Below, piece after piece: positions 1-10,988 of a stretch of 64,000 bases of DNA. The notes under the pieces were generated by a model. It had not been told where the DNA came from. It worked only from the letters and a program-made list of their open reading frames with translations, and did no database searches. The translations under genes and the position numbers were made by a program. The stretch is from Whalleya microplaca (taxonomy: Eukaryota; Ascomycota; Sordariomycetes; Xylariales; Xylariaceae): NCBI GenBank assembly GCA_022497155.1, contig MU385712.1, forward strand, positions 120,638 to 184,637, read 5' to 3'. Each line of letters begins with the position of its first letter. Within the stretch, counting starts at the first letter, position 1.

Positions 1-981
1 GTTTTGAGTGTAGACATCAGCGTTGGCCTGGCAAGAGGGCGGGCGAAGCGATATAGATTGCTAGTAATATATTACCTCCAGATTAAAGTATCGGCGTTTT
101 TCTTTATAAAGCTGACGTCGAGGCCGACAACTTGCTTTAAATCGTGCCGATTGCCTCCAGATTGAAATATCGGCGTCTTTCTTTACAAGGCTAACCGCCG
201 AAGCCGATATTTACAGTCGTATCGCCGTGAGGTTAAATCCACCAACCGACTTTGGTACACGCCGACCAGAAATGTAAATAGCGGTGCTACCCCAGATGAC
301 GCATGCCATACACGCCACATGACGGAAGCAGGGAAATGGGTTTATGCGGCTCATCGCCTTACCTATTCTTCAAGTGTAGTAAAAGGATCGATAATGCGGT
401 AGCACAACGAGGCCGAATGGATCCGATAACACCATGCATTATGCCGAAGGACTTAAATGACGTCAAGACTACCTACATGTACGCCTATCAAATCAGCCTA
501 TGGTCTAAGTAGCGATTAAAGTGATTATTTTGGGAAAAAGGGATAGCTTAGGGAATGGTGATCAGGTGACTAACGCATAGTATGTAGAGTACCTACCTAC
601 TTAAGTAAGTACTTAAGTAATTAGCCATCCGAGATATCTAAGTTATTTTGCCTTGTTCCGTTAACTGTCACTGAGAAAATACTTACAGCATCGCCAGCCG
701 CTTTATTGCAGCCCTGTTTTCGTTCTCCCAGAGGAAAAGTTTAAAGAGAAAAAACTTGAGGTAATTTCCACTTTACGCGCCACTTTACGCGAATCCCTTA
801 ATATTACCTCTTTCTGAGCTATCAGCGTTATTCTACCTGAAATTTACAGCTTTGTGCATTACCTTAATGAGGAAACTTGGTGTTGAGCAGAGTCTAGCTT
901 GAAGCACAAACGCTCAACTTCACGGCGCTCAACTTTGCGGCGCTCGACTGTGACTTGTAATATTCGGGGGGAAAAAAAATC
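1..981. other. Non-coding left edge with decayed repeats
   Basis: No convincing gene is visible. The stretch holds two diverged copies of a roughly 57-bp unit (71-127 and 150-207, listed separately), short runs built on TACCTA/AAGTA (590-625), a doubled CACTTTACGCG word (769-791), and three copies of a GGCGCTCAACTT-like word (911-951) just before the first gene. An ATG-initiated 69-residue frame at 303-512 has no coding character. The last bases before 982 are A-rich, as is common ahead of fungal start codons. Confidence 0.6.
71..207. repeat. Diverged direct repeat pair, RIP-like
   Basis: Copies at 71-127 and 150-207 share the order CCTCCAGATT, TATCGGCGT, TTTCTTTA and GGCCGA/AGCCGA. Most of their differences are C/T or A/G transitions, several of them TG to TA or CA to TA, the change produced by repeat-induced point mutation (RIP). 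The second copy also carries a perfect 10-bp inverted repeat (165-174 against 203-212), so the unit may be a fragment of a small inverted-repeat element. No protein is encoded. Confidence 0.5.
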
Positions 982-2514
982 ATGTCAGATAATCCAGACC
1001 TTTCCCTGCCCGCCAAGGCACCGTCGATGGCACGTTACCACGACGATCCTATGACTCTACATCCAGCAGCTCTCTACGCTCTCGTCGACCTAACTGACGC
1101 AGAGTTCGGAGACCTTGAGCGCGAGTGCGAAGCTGGGTGCATCGACACGGGCAACGAGCCGGGCACTAGCGTGCGTCTCGCTCCGCGGCCACGTTTCGTC
1201 GGCCAGCCGCTGCGCGCCGTCTTTGACTACCATCTCGAGTTGGGAACGCAAAACACGTTTGAGCCCAGGTACTTTGTCGCCGCCGTTGAGAAAGACTGGC
1301 AAACCAAGGGGGTCATACTTGTGACTCTAGACGACGACGAGCTTGATTGCAATGTTGACTCATTTCGCATCAAGGCTGTTGATGCTGGCTTAAGTGTAGT
1401 AAATCTGCAAATTGGGAATTCATCGTGGGTCGAAGAAAAAGATGGTTATGAGTTCCATCTTGATAATGGAGATGGCGGCGGCGACAACGGCGGCGACAAC
1501 GGCGGCAACGACGATGATGGTAGTGATAATGGACCGCCAGCCCCGACCAAAAACATTCCCCTAGGCTACTACATCCCCATATACATCCACTCGGTTCTCT
1601 CCGAAGATGAAGTCACTGCCAACCTCGAGCCAGCGTTTAAAAAGAAATCGCCCGAGGACGTCGCCTGCCGCGTCCAAGCCAAACTCACGCCTGCATCCTC
1701 CGCCTCCGACACAGCATCGGTCCAAGACCTCATCCAGCAAGCCGCTGCCCTACACCCCCTGTGCTGTGCGAAGAACCCGTATCTGCACAAAACTTACATC
1801 CTCGTCATCGACACGGCAGACCCTGTTGAAAATGGCATGTTGATGGTCAAACTGCCGTCGTGGGATGCGAGCCGTGCAGGGACGGCTGAAAAGACAGGCT
1901 TGCGCCGCGTCGGGGAGGAACTGGCTCTTGCTACCTCTCAGCACATCCGCATCCCGTATTCTTGCCATGACGGCCTGCAGACGCGCTTCCTGATCTTGGC
2001 TAATGGCGATGCTGACTGGCCGCCGGAGGACGTGCGCACCCAACCCGTCTTCGTCGTCTTCCAGTACAACACGCACGGCAAGGAGCTCGGTTTCGGCGCT
2101 AACTCGGTTGATCCCGGCGCTGCGAAACGGAAGCCTGGCGAGGAGCGACTGGTGTATGCGCCCGCAGTGGTCAAGCGCCCTGGACACGGTCTCGAGAGGA
2201 TTGCGTGGAACTACGACGAGGCCGTGAGACGATTTCCTTGGTTTTGCTGGGAGAAGCGTTTCGTCGAGGGCTTGGATAAGACTTTCTTTATATGTGTGGA
2301 CGGGGACGATGTGGCTAAGACGGGGCTGCTACTGGTGCGGAGAAAATGGGACGGGAACGTATGGGGCCGGACATGGGATGAGTTGCTCGGTTTGCCCGTC
2401 GATGGTGTGAAGGATGTAAGAGTCCCCATCAAGGAAGCACTTGCTCTTCTGGAAAGGGGGAGGAAGGGCGAAACGGAGGGGATGAGTGAGAGCTTGAAGG
2501 ATTTTTTCTCGTAA
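982..2514 (+). CDS. Uncharacterised protein with three internal repeats
   Basis: A single-exon gene of 510 aa; I do not recognise a named family. The protein seems built from three diverged copies of one module. Each copy has a segment of the form F/L-x(3)-[TR]-Y/F-F/I-h-h-V followed by a Gly-h-L-h-V strand: around residues 93-118, 267-292 and 430-456. In copies two and three this is preceded by a helix ending in HPLCCAKNPYL or FPWFCWEKRFV. A Gly/Asp/Asn-rich linker (residues 161-186, encoded by a GGCGGCGACAAC-type repeat) separates copies one and two. There is no signal peptide or membrane segment, so it is probably soluble and intracellular. The ATG at 982 follows an A-rich leader. Function is unknown; the strand pattern suggests a small alpha/beta fold used three times, which is inference. 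Confidence 0.8.
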   Translation: MSDNPDLSLPAKAPSMARYHDDPMTLHPAALYALVDLTDAEFGDLERECEAGCIDTGNEPGTSVRLAPRPRFVGQPLRAVFDYHLELGTQNTFEPRYFVAAVEKDWQTKGVILVTLDDDELDCNVDSFRIKAVDAGLSVVNLQIGNSSWVEEKDGYEFHLDNGDGGGDNGGDNGGNDDDGSDNGPPAPTKNIPLGYYIPIYIHSVLSEDEVTANLEPAFKKKSPEDVACRVQAKLTPASSASDTASVQDLIQQAAALHPLCCAKNPYLHKTYILVIDTADPVENGMLMVKLPSWDASRAGTAEKTGLRRVGEELALATSQHIRIPYSCHDGLQTRFLILANGDADWPPEDVRTQPVFVVFQYNTHGKELGFGANSVDPGAAKRKPGEERLVYAPAVVKRPGHGLERIAWNYDEAVRRFPWFCWEKRFVEGLDKTFFICVDGDDVAKTGLLLVRRKWDGNVWGRTWDELLGLPVDGVKDVRVPIKEALALLERGRKGETEGMSESLKDFFS

Positions 2515-3154
2515 GCGCTTGCTTCTATTACGAGCAGACTAGCAAGTCCGTAAGCCATTCGTAAACGAAACTCAGTAAAATCCTTAATCTATCGTTTCGG
2601 GAGAGAAGCATAGTCATCGATTCGGGGCACCACACGCAAAGACATCCTACTGAGATGTCCCATACCTTTCGAAATCTGATGTTTACAGACATACCAGCAC
2701 GATTCTTAGTTAGGGGATAAATGCTTTACATTTGCTGTAAAGAAAGGCCCACCGCTTAACCTTCGTGTTTCTCATATAGATAACACGGTGAGTTAATAGT
2801 ATCAACAACTGTAGTCGAGATTTTATAGTCTCCCAGCGCAGGTTCTCATTGACTAGAGAGAAAGGCTATAAGGGGGCTAAAAAGCCGCTATTACATGTAG
2901 CCATTATAGATACAGAAAGGGTTCATTCAGCCGTCGCCATGCTTAAAATGCAAGGATATAAACCTAAAAAGAAATAAATAAAAACCAAAGAGACCCGATA
3001 CAGCTCGTTATTCCCTTCTGCTCGAGCCTGACGAGTCAACTACATAAGTGTTGTCGCTCGCTTAACAGGCTCCATATGTAGCATATAATCATCAAGAAGA
3101 GGTACCTACGCATCAAGTGTGGGGGAACCCCTTTACTACATATATGATATTTTT

Positions 3155-3158
3155 GTAC

Positions 3159-3204
<46 letters not shown>

Positions 3205-3208
3205 GTAC
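3155..3208. repeat. Perfect 54-bp palindrome around a (TA)n tract
   Basis: GTACATATG on the left is mirrored by CATATGTAC on the right of an uninterrupted (TA)n run. The whole segment equals its own reverse complement and could extrude as a cruciform. It is followed by a 13-bp tandem duplication (ACCGGTGTTTTGG at 3230-3242 and 3243-3255). Confidence 0.85.
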
Positions 3209-3229
3209 TTACCTGGGTGCATCCCGTAA

Positions 3230-3255
3230 ACCGGTGTTTTGGACCGGTGTTTTGG
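3230..3255. repeat. Perfect 13-bp tandem duplication
   Basis: ACCGGTGTTTTGG occurs twice without mismatch, 22 bases after the AT palindrome. No known role. Confidence 0.85.
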
Positions 3256-3731
3256 TAGGAATGATGGAGGAACGCGGGGCACCTGAGCTTAGTGTGACAA
3301 GGCATCCAATCATCTCTCTTGATCTCGTCAACAGGTACGTAGTGGGTCGGCAATTAGGTACATCATTAGCGGGAGCGTGGACGGCATCCATTGATCTTAA
3401 TTTAACTGCCCCCGGTCCGACGTAACTGCTTTGCTGTCTACCATCCTTTTCTCCTCTCCTCCCCTCTCCTTTAGCCAGCCTGCTTACAGCTCTTTCGGCT
3501 CTTACGGCTCTTTTTCTGTTCGCAACCCCCCAATACCCAGGTATCTCCTAGATTTCGACAATTATTAGTTGAATTACAAGATCTAGAGAACCGCCATGAA
3601 CCGCCATCCCCTAATATGACCTTCCAATCCCTGCAGCCGGCTTCAACGCGGTCGCACAATAGCCACAGCCTCGCCACCCGGCGCGGTACAATAATGCCAT
3701 ATCCGCACATAGCCCTACTTACTATAATACC

Positions 3732-5108
3732 ATGACGACTATCGAGCTCGTCTTTCGCATACTCTATACCTCCGTATACGTCTTACTATGTCTTCTTCTC
3801 ACTGCTCTCCTTCTTGTTACCCCCGGCGACATCATCCGCCAGATCGTCCTGTATACCTCCCAGTACCTTAATCTAGTCATAATCGCTATAGTCTATGTCA
3901 TCACTGTTCTTGTTGTGCTGTTTGTCTACGCCATCAGACTATATATGACTCGCACAGTGCTTGCATCGATACCCAAGAACTGGATACCCATTGAGAAGGG
4001 CGATGTCACCAAGGAGGTCCGCAAGATGGTTGCCACCAGCCTCGGCAGAAGTGCTGCTATCGCGTGGGAGGCGCGCCCAAAGATCATTCCGCCCGGCCCT
4101 CTGCCGACCCTGGTAGAAGATCCGGCGGAGGAGACGGAAGCCAATGCCAGAGAATCGAAGGAACCTAGAAGATCTCTGCAGCTTTTCAAGTCGAAGCCGC
4201 CCGCAACAGCAGAGGATGAGATGGGCATTGCCCTCCCCACTGTGCGGCCTGTCTGGGGAGAAATTGAACACCCTGGCTGGGGCTCGCCAGGTTCGCCAGA
4301 TCTGCCCAACCTCCAATACAGCACTGTATTATCCGAGTTACCAAACCTCATCGAAGCAAAGGCTGTTTCCCACGCGCCCCCGGACCCGGGCTCTGCCGCA
4401 GGCCCGCCAGCATTCGATGCAGACGCCATTGTACTCCTGCAGCGTGCTTCGCACATGAGCATGAGAGACTACGTGACCCATCTCACAGCTCTTGGCGTGC
4501 TGCCCAGCTCACCGCAGACATCAGAGTTCATCGAAGTCTACGAGCGCGCACGCTTCTCCACGCGCCCAATGTCCAACGCTGGTTTCCGGCATCTCATGCA
4601 CCTCTTCGCGGAGCTACTACGCGAGATGCAGCCCCTCAAGCCAACCGCTCTATACGCGGACAACGACTCGGACTATCCTGATAGTCCCTACTCCGAGAGC
4701 TCGGGTCACATCGACGACGACGCGCCCCAGGAAACCACTACTCCGACCACGTACGCGCGCAGCATCTCCAGCACCAGCGCCCTCAGCCTGAACGGCAGTA
4801 GCACGCGGTCACGTGCACGCCCGCACCGGCCGGCCCGCAACTCATCGTCGCATACCTGGCACCAGTATCGCACGGCGCCAACGACGCCGAAGAGCAGGGC
4901 GGGCACCGCCGGTGGCGGCAGGGGCCTTTCGCGTTCGTCGAGCACGAACAGTGCGAACACGTTTGCGCAGACCAGACGTCCGTACTATGCCTCCTCGAGC
5001 GCGAGCATGAGGTCCGGATCCTCGGTGCAGGGGTCCGTTATCCGGCTTGCTACGCGCGAGGACGGCAACGATCTACCGTATGTGCTTAGGGTCGCGGATA
5101 CGCTTTGA
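3732..5108 (+). CDS. DLT1: DLT1-like two-pass membrane protein
   Basis: A single-exon gene of 458 aa resembling the fungal 'defect at low temperature protein 1' family. In yeast, DLT1 loss impairs growth in the cold; its molecular role is not known. Two hydrophobic segments (about residues 9-30 and 46-70) surround a short TPGD-containing loop. They are followed by the family-type stretch RTVLASIPKNWIPIEKGDV (residues 74-92) and an AWEARPK element (111-117). A second conserved block lies around residues 235-300 (MRDYVTHLTALGVLP and the helix after it). The last 150 residues are Ser/Thr/Arg-rich and probably disordered, more extended than in yeast. The ATG at 3732 is the first in frame and places the first membrane helix at the N-terminus. 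The family call rests on remembered sequence pattern. Confidence 0.82.
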   Translation: MTTIELVFRILYTSVYVLLCLLLTALLLVTPGDIIRQIVLYTSQYLNLVIIAIVYVITVLVVLFVYAIRLYMTRTVLASIPKNWIPIEKGDVTKEVRKMVATSLGRSAAIAWEARPKIIPPGPLPTLVEDPAEETEANARESKEPRRSLQLFKSKPPATAEDEMGIALPTVRPVWGEIEHPGWGSPGSPDLPNLQYSTVLSELPNLIEAKAVSHAPPDPGSAAGPPAFDADAIVLLQRASHMSMRDYVTHLTALGVLPSSPQTSEFIEVYERARFSTRPMSNAGFRHLMHLFAELLREMQPLKPTALYADNDSDYPDSPYSESSGHIDDDAPQETTTPTTYARSISSTSALSLNGSSTRSRARPHRPARNSSSHTWHQYRTAPTTPKSRAGTAGGGRGLSRSSSTNSANTFAQTRRPYYASSSASMRSGSSVQGSVIRLATREDGNDLPYVLRVADTL

Positions 5109-8100
5109 CTTCGTGCCGACGCGTGTACAATGCGTTGATACGAATAGGAGAGTGGACGGAACCGCATCTTAGAGGAGTATCGCATTGAAATCGGCGTTGG
5201 GACAGGTGTTTAGACATAGAGAACCAGGGAGACGGGCTTACGTCTAAACAAGGCGCACACGGTTTGTATACCACCTTTCTGATATTGTCTAATGTAATGT
5301 TTGTTCATTCTGGGCCGCCCGTCTTGTTCCGACAGCTGTCTTACAACTCTGTGTTACGTCCTCGTTGATTCTAGTTGGCTTTGATCCTTTTCAAGTGAAT
5401 CATGGCCGAGTAGTGAAAGCGGGATTTCATACTAATGGAACTGATCAAATGAAACAAATATAGAGACTTTCAGGACCTGTCCTGCTCATATGCCTAGCGC
5501 CAATCATGTGCTCTGACACCCAATATCACCAATACAAATCTCGATTCCCAATCCTATTCTGATTCCAACACCGCGCTTGTGATGCCCTGATACCTTTTCA
5601 GGACTCGATACCCTTCCACACCCTGATACGCCTGTCCGTGTCCTTATATCGTGCCTGGTCCCATTACCCAACGCCACGTTCTTGTCATCAATTCATCTTA
5701 GTATAAGTAAACAATACTGCTTTGTATTTGTTTGTCATCCCCAACTTGAGGTCTACTCCTGTCAAATGGTCAATAGTTGCGCCCGTGGCTGTTGAAGATG
5801 ATGAACGCAGTCGACCTTTTGGCCCAAGTGGATAGGTTTGACTGTAGAGGGGTCTAGGATCCCCTGCTTAGTCGGCACTGGGCAGGCCTTAGACAAGTAA
5901 TAAGGAAAGACCTGCTTGTAGGTGTGGTGTGCGTCGACAATGTTGGTCGAACTACCCCGTGGCACTTGCCACATGTCGGGCTCGCTAGCTATGACATCAA
6001 ACACCCCTACAAGCGTTGCTAGCCACTATAGCCCATACATGTCAACGCTCACTCAATCCAGCCGAGCGACTGTTCATGCCGCCGCAGATGATAGAACTTC
6101 CGGAAAGGAATTGATGACACAGATAAGTGAAAAGGAAGCGACGCAACTGACCTTAATGTTGACCTGGGGCCGATGCTCGGCCGAGCGTGGCCATGGCCTC
6201 ATTAACCGTGCGTGCAACCCCCGTTCGGCGAGCCGCAATGCCTTGTGGGTGGAGAAGTAGGGCCGTCGAGGAGTCGTTGGCTCTGTTCTCTGGGAAGAGG
6301 TAGGCGGTCAGGCATTGCGGTGAGAGCGAAGCGTCGCTAGTGCCAGTGCCGACCGAGGAGAACTTGTGGGTTTCTTTGGTTGGGGTGGTGCTGGGATGGG
6401 AACGGATGTTAGTACAAGTGGGTTCGAGAGTGGTATGGTATGATATGGTAAGGTAGGTAGAGGTTCAGGTACTGTGGGCAGCTATATGAAGTGAAGGTAG
6501 TGAGGGCTTGGGCACAGAATTCGCATGAGGCAAAGGAGAAAAACAACCATATTTTAGGTAAACCGTCAGCCTGATGAGGGGAAAGGCCAACAAGTCACAA
6601 GCCTGAGTACAATAGAAAGTTGTATGAGCGAATGAGATCAAGGATGGCTTTGGGATCTATGGTCCTTTGGTAGGTGATGGGATTGGGTTGGTACTGAAAA
6701 GAAATGGGATAAATGGGATCATACTGACCCATATGCGGCGGTCTTTACTGAGGACTTGTCCATAGCTAGTTATGTAAGTATATATAATACAGGTATGCAA
6801 TATAACTGATACAGGTGATTGCCGAGATGAAAAAGTTGTAAGAAGAGTGGACTAGCGTTTGAAGTGTGAAGAGCTTGATCCCCATGATTGTTCTCTTCGA
6901 ACGATGCTGATGGACTCCCTGTCTCTTATAGTAATTTCACCTATATTTCTTATCTATGTTTATGCAGGCAATTATGATTAGTTAGATAGTTCCATGTTAT
7001 AGTTGAATCGAGCCTATTCCAAGCGCCGACCTGGTCTGATAGGCGTGGAAACTTGGACATGGCCATTTGAGATGTAACCACTGGCCGAAAGATACATCTC
7101 TGTGGCCAACGTGGCCAATCACGAATTACTACATTGCTTTCATACATACTCCGTGTATGTAGGTAAGCTGTATTTGGCATATACGCCGGTAAGATCCTAA
7201 CGGAGGTTTGAAACGTTGAAGTATGAAGTAATGGGATCTGAGATGCAAAGGAGTTAACAGAAATAACCAATAGGATCTATGAGTCAAAGGAGCTAACAGA
7301 AATAACCAATAAAAGCACATACATAACATATGCAAGCAGCCGCAGAGCCTCCGTCAACTCCAACAAGTTCCAACTTCATTGGCAAACAGGTGCGCATGTT
7401 GACTTGCTTTAGGTAAGTTCCATACTCACGTAGCACAGAGGCAACCTAGTAACTTTGGCTGCCTCGGCGAACAAGTCCGCAGAGCCTCGTATGGATGACC
7501 GCCAGGGTACCTAGGTAGTCCCTGCATTTCCCTTATGTTGAGATACGGTCATGGCAGGACTGGTACAGTAGCTGTGTGGAGCATAGGGCACGCTCGCCAT
7601 ATGCGTATCACTAAGCTACATGTACCCCACCTTGTATAGATCAGATCCGAAGCATTCGGATACGAGGGGCTCGGAATTGCTCCCTTCTTCACGCTCGGAG
7701 CCGTGGCTATTTCGCGTATGCCAGCAAAAGATGAACCCTGGACTACACTTCATGACTAGGTACGTACATGTAGAAACCGAAGTCCGATATGTATTTGCCC
7801 AAGTGGCCCACTTTGCCCTTTTCCGAATCGAGATGATGGATTACAGTGATGTGTGGCTGATAATCCAGCTGTCCGGGTGACTGGGACGCCCCATAAGCTG
7901 TGGCTTATATATAGTAGGAGGTTCTGACTCTAGTAATAATACTTCTCTAATAACAACTACTATACTACTCATAACCTGCGTCTATTTCATCACGAGGCAT
8001 ACCCCGTTAGATTTAACAAAAATCTATAAGACAAGGATAGCTCCATTGTGGTACGTAATTGGAGGCTACGTCAGGTAGTGGACGCGTCCATTATCTTGAA

Positions 8101-8296
8101 AGCACTCTTCAGAATCCCTCTTCCGTATGGGTAAGCTCTATTGCCTGGTGCCATGCTCCTGATAGGACGCTGAAGTTTGGTCAAGATCCCCTTCGGAGCT
8201 TCGCAGCTGTGTAAAGCTTGCACTGTAAGCCCTTCAGCCCTATAAGGCAACCACTACATACTAAAGTCCTTTCAAAATTACACCGGCAATACAGCA
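5109..8296. other. Long intergenic stretch, no firm gene
   Basis: About 3.2 kb with no convincing gene. Frames at 5922-6260 (+) and 7620-7880 (+) look random. A locally GC-richer segment at about 6130-6420 carries good minus-strand splice signals (see findings). A perfectly in-register 39-bp tandem duplication lies at 7234-7311. The word AGGTAGGTA recurs (6450, 7160, 7510). The rest looks like untranslated and spacer DNA. Confidence 0.5.
7234..7311. repeat. 39-bp tandem duplication
   Basis: Copies 7234-7272 and 7273-7311 both begin GGATCT and end AACAGAAATAACCAATA, with a few substitutions near the 5' side and one transition (GTTAAC against GCTAAC). It lies in non-coding DNA. Confidence 0.85.
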
Positions 8297-9140
8297 TCAC
8301 AGCTTCTCAACAGGCGGATCAGTATTGACCTTCCCATGCTCACAGACCGCCACTACAGGTCCTTCCTTGCCATCTTCACCCACAGCTCTCATCTCCCCCC
8401 TCAGCGTGCACAGCTTGCGGCCAACCTGGACGATGTCGCATTTGATATTGACAGTGGTGCCTACGGGAATAGGTCTCAGGTACGTGACGTTGAGGGTCCT
8501 GCTCACACCGAGGAATGCCCAGTAGCCCGGCCTCGACACGAAGTGGAGCGGCATCGTGGTGCACGAGTCGAAGATAGTCGAGGTGCAGCCCCCGTGCAGG
8601 TTCTTCAGGCCGTTGCAGTGGATGGGCTGCACGGTGAAGCGGAAGGTGATGCTGGGATGTGGGAGTGAGGCGGAGTACGAGACGATGGTGAGATGGGGGA
8701 TGATGGTTGTCATCCATTCCTGGTATGTGTCAGTGGATATGTGCCTATCGACAATATTCAGTTTGAGATCCGTGTTCGGCAGTGGTCTCCTTTTAGCGTC
8801 GGAAACTCGGAGTGGATATCCTCACGTGCCCCGGACCGGAGCAGGTGTAAGGAGTCCTCCCGGCTCCCATATCATCAACTTGTTGGTAATTGAACCTCCC
8901 GGCCTCGTGGCCAGGGCGAACCTGTCTAGATAACCGCAGCCAACTCCGAAATTTCGAGCGAGCAGTGCCGATACTGTATGAGCCGGGCGGTACAAGGGAA
9001 ATTCAGCTTACATGGTTCTCGGGATCTTTGTACGACTCTATGGCCCATTCTAAGAACTTTTCTACCCGCTCGATACCTTCTAATCTCTGCAAAGCCCCAA
9101 AGACGCCCCCTTTCCCGCTACCATGACCCCGGTTGGACAT
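8297..9140 (-). CDS. PaaI-type hot-dog fold thioesterase
   Basis: Two exons, 9140-9012 and 8719-8297, joined across a 292-nt intron in phase 0 (donor GTAAGC, branch CTGAC, acceptor ATACCAG); the product is 183 aa. The second exon contains the hot-dog thioesterase signature NLHGGCTSTIFDSCTT (residues 83-98), with the His-Gly-Gly motif at 85-87 and the acidic residue Asp94. It is followed by the typical strand pair around LNVTYLRPIPVGTTVNIK. The family hydrolyses acyl-CoA thioesters; the natural substrate cannot be told. The first exon (MSNRGHGSGK onward) provides the N-terminal helix that leads into EWMTTIIPHL. Without that exon the protein would start abruptly inside the fold, which supports the join. 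The intron is long for this genome, so the exact first exon is less certain than the domain. Confidence 0.85.
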
Positions 9141-10988
9141 CTCAACGATATGATGACTGTCATATGCTAGACACGGAGGATTCAATTAGGACGTAGGTAG
9201 TGGACTTGCTGCCCACGACTAGTGCTAGGTAGCAATAATATAATTATAACAGTGAAGAACAATAGAGAACGAGATCCACGACATGTTTTTACATAGTTAT
9301 GGAAGATACGAAGTGAGTAGAGAGAGGAACGATTAGGCTCAGCCTACATGGTGATCAAAAATGGAGAAGTTGCTGATGCCGAGGTTCTTGCAGCACGTCT
9401 TATCGCTGATACCTAACCTTATTTTGACCCATGTATTGAGACACGCCAGCTGGGAGCCTATCAGCTTGCCGACTTACACCAGCCGCCATCGCCCCATCAT
9501 CTCACTTGTTATATATAACACTAACCAGGGATGATGCCTCGATAGAATCATAAACAAGTACCTAGCATATATCCGCCTATCTTTAATCAAACTGCCAAGG
9601 CTAGAATACCTAGCTTCAATGTCGTCACAAACGGAAGACTCAATAACTATATTTCTATTATAGCTTTCAGTAAGTTTTCGATGTAGGTAGATGCTCATGT
9701 TCAGTACTTATTCGGTCAATTGCGTTACTCTGATAGTGGTGTAATCTCACCAGTCACCCACCTATCAAACTAGGTAACTAACCTCAATTCGTCAACTACA
9801 CCTTGTTCATAAGAGCAAATCGCTTTCGTCTCCTACCGCGGATTCATACCAGACGTCACACACTTGCTTGAGGCGTATCTGATAACTGCCGTGAAGCAGC
9901 ACCTCCATGAATATCAAGAGTAGTGGCCGATCAGAAAATGCATAGGCCGGTATACATCTACTAGCCACAGGTACTGGGTCTAACATAATTACATGAAACC
10001 ACATTGGAAGCTCACCGTGTCGGAGGTACCAAGTGTTAGGCCAGGGTGCCGTGGAGCTGTGGCTCAAGGTGCTGCTTTACGGCAGTCAATCAGACACCAC
10101 CGGCCGGCTTGCCCCCCATTCTATACCTCCGGCCTTGCTCACAGACTCGCTCGCTCACTCGACTCCGTGTCAACATCGTCGTCGGTGTAATATCAGCATC
10201 AGTGGAAATGGCGGTACCAAGTGCGGCGTTACATATAATGTTGATTCATACATATCTACATAGAATTTTCGTTTTCTTCCACTCACTTTCGCCGCTCGCC
10301 ATCTCCATCTCCATCTCCGCCTCTTGCTTTCATTGTAGCGCCTGCATCTATCTACCCGCCTGCCTGCCTGCATGCCTGCTTGCCTGCTTGCCTGCTTGCC
10401 TGTGTCAAATCGTACATACCCAGACCTACTAATAAGTACTGAAGACAATTTTAACTCCCCAAAGCTGGATGGATGGACCCAGTATGTGATACGATAGATC
10501 CAGCGCGATGTATGTCGCAAGTGTAGTAGTCTCGAGCCCCAGTCGCAATGCGTGCGCGCGCTCTCTCGCTCTCGCTCTTCATTACCTTCCCTAGTAGTCT
10601 CATAATTTTTTTTGCTGTTTATACACACGAGTCTTTGCTCACCCCCTCTCACCCTGCCCCAACTTAGACCCGAAGATACATAGACTCCTAACTAGCTGAC
10701 TGCCTGCCTGCCTGCTTATCAACCATGGATGCATTTTTGGTTCCCTTCTCGTCGCGTGACAACCCTTTGCAAAATAAAAGGCAATATAGCGTGAATAGAG
10801 GAGTGCGGCGGTAGGTTCTAGTACGGAAAATGCCCTTGACTGCCGCAGCAGTAAGGTAATAAGAAATAGTAGCCGCCCCCCCGTCTCCCTCCCACCAACT
10901 CCTGCTGGTAGGTATTACATCATTACCATTTCAGTTTAAAACAATCCCCTTGGAATTTTTTTTTCAAAGAAAGGCAAGCTGGCCTAGG
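9141..10988. other. Intergenic, downstream of striatin
   Basis: No gene seen. It contains an irregular (CCTG/CTTG)n tract (10358-10402), a second short one near 10702, and CTCGCTCT-type low complexity near 10555-10580. The rightmost part is presumably the 3' end of the striatin transcript. Confidence 0.5.
10358..10402. repeat. Imperfect (TGCC/TGCT)n microsatellite
   Basis: About eleven four-base units alternating CTGC and TTGC, non-coding. Confidence 0.8.

Larger units (their letters stand above)
2515..3731. other. Intergenic region with AT palindrome
   Basis: No gene seen. It contains a 54-bp AT palindrome (3155-3208), a perfect 13-bp tandem duplication (3230-3255), and a pyrimidine-rich tract (about 3444-3475) of the kind common in fungal promoters, about 260 bases before the DLT1-like start. 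Confidence 0.6.
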
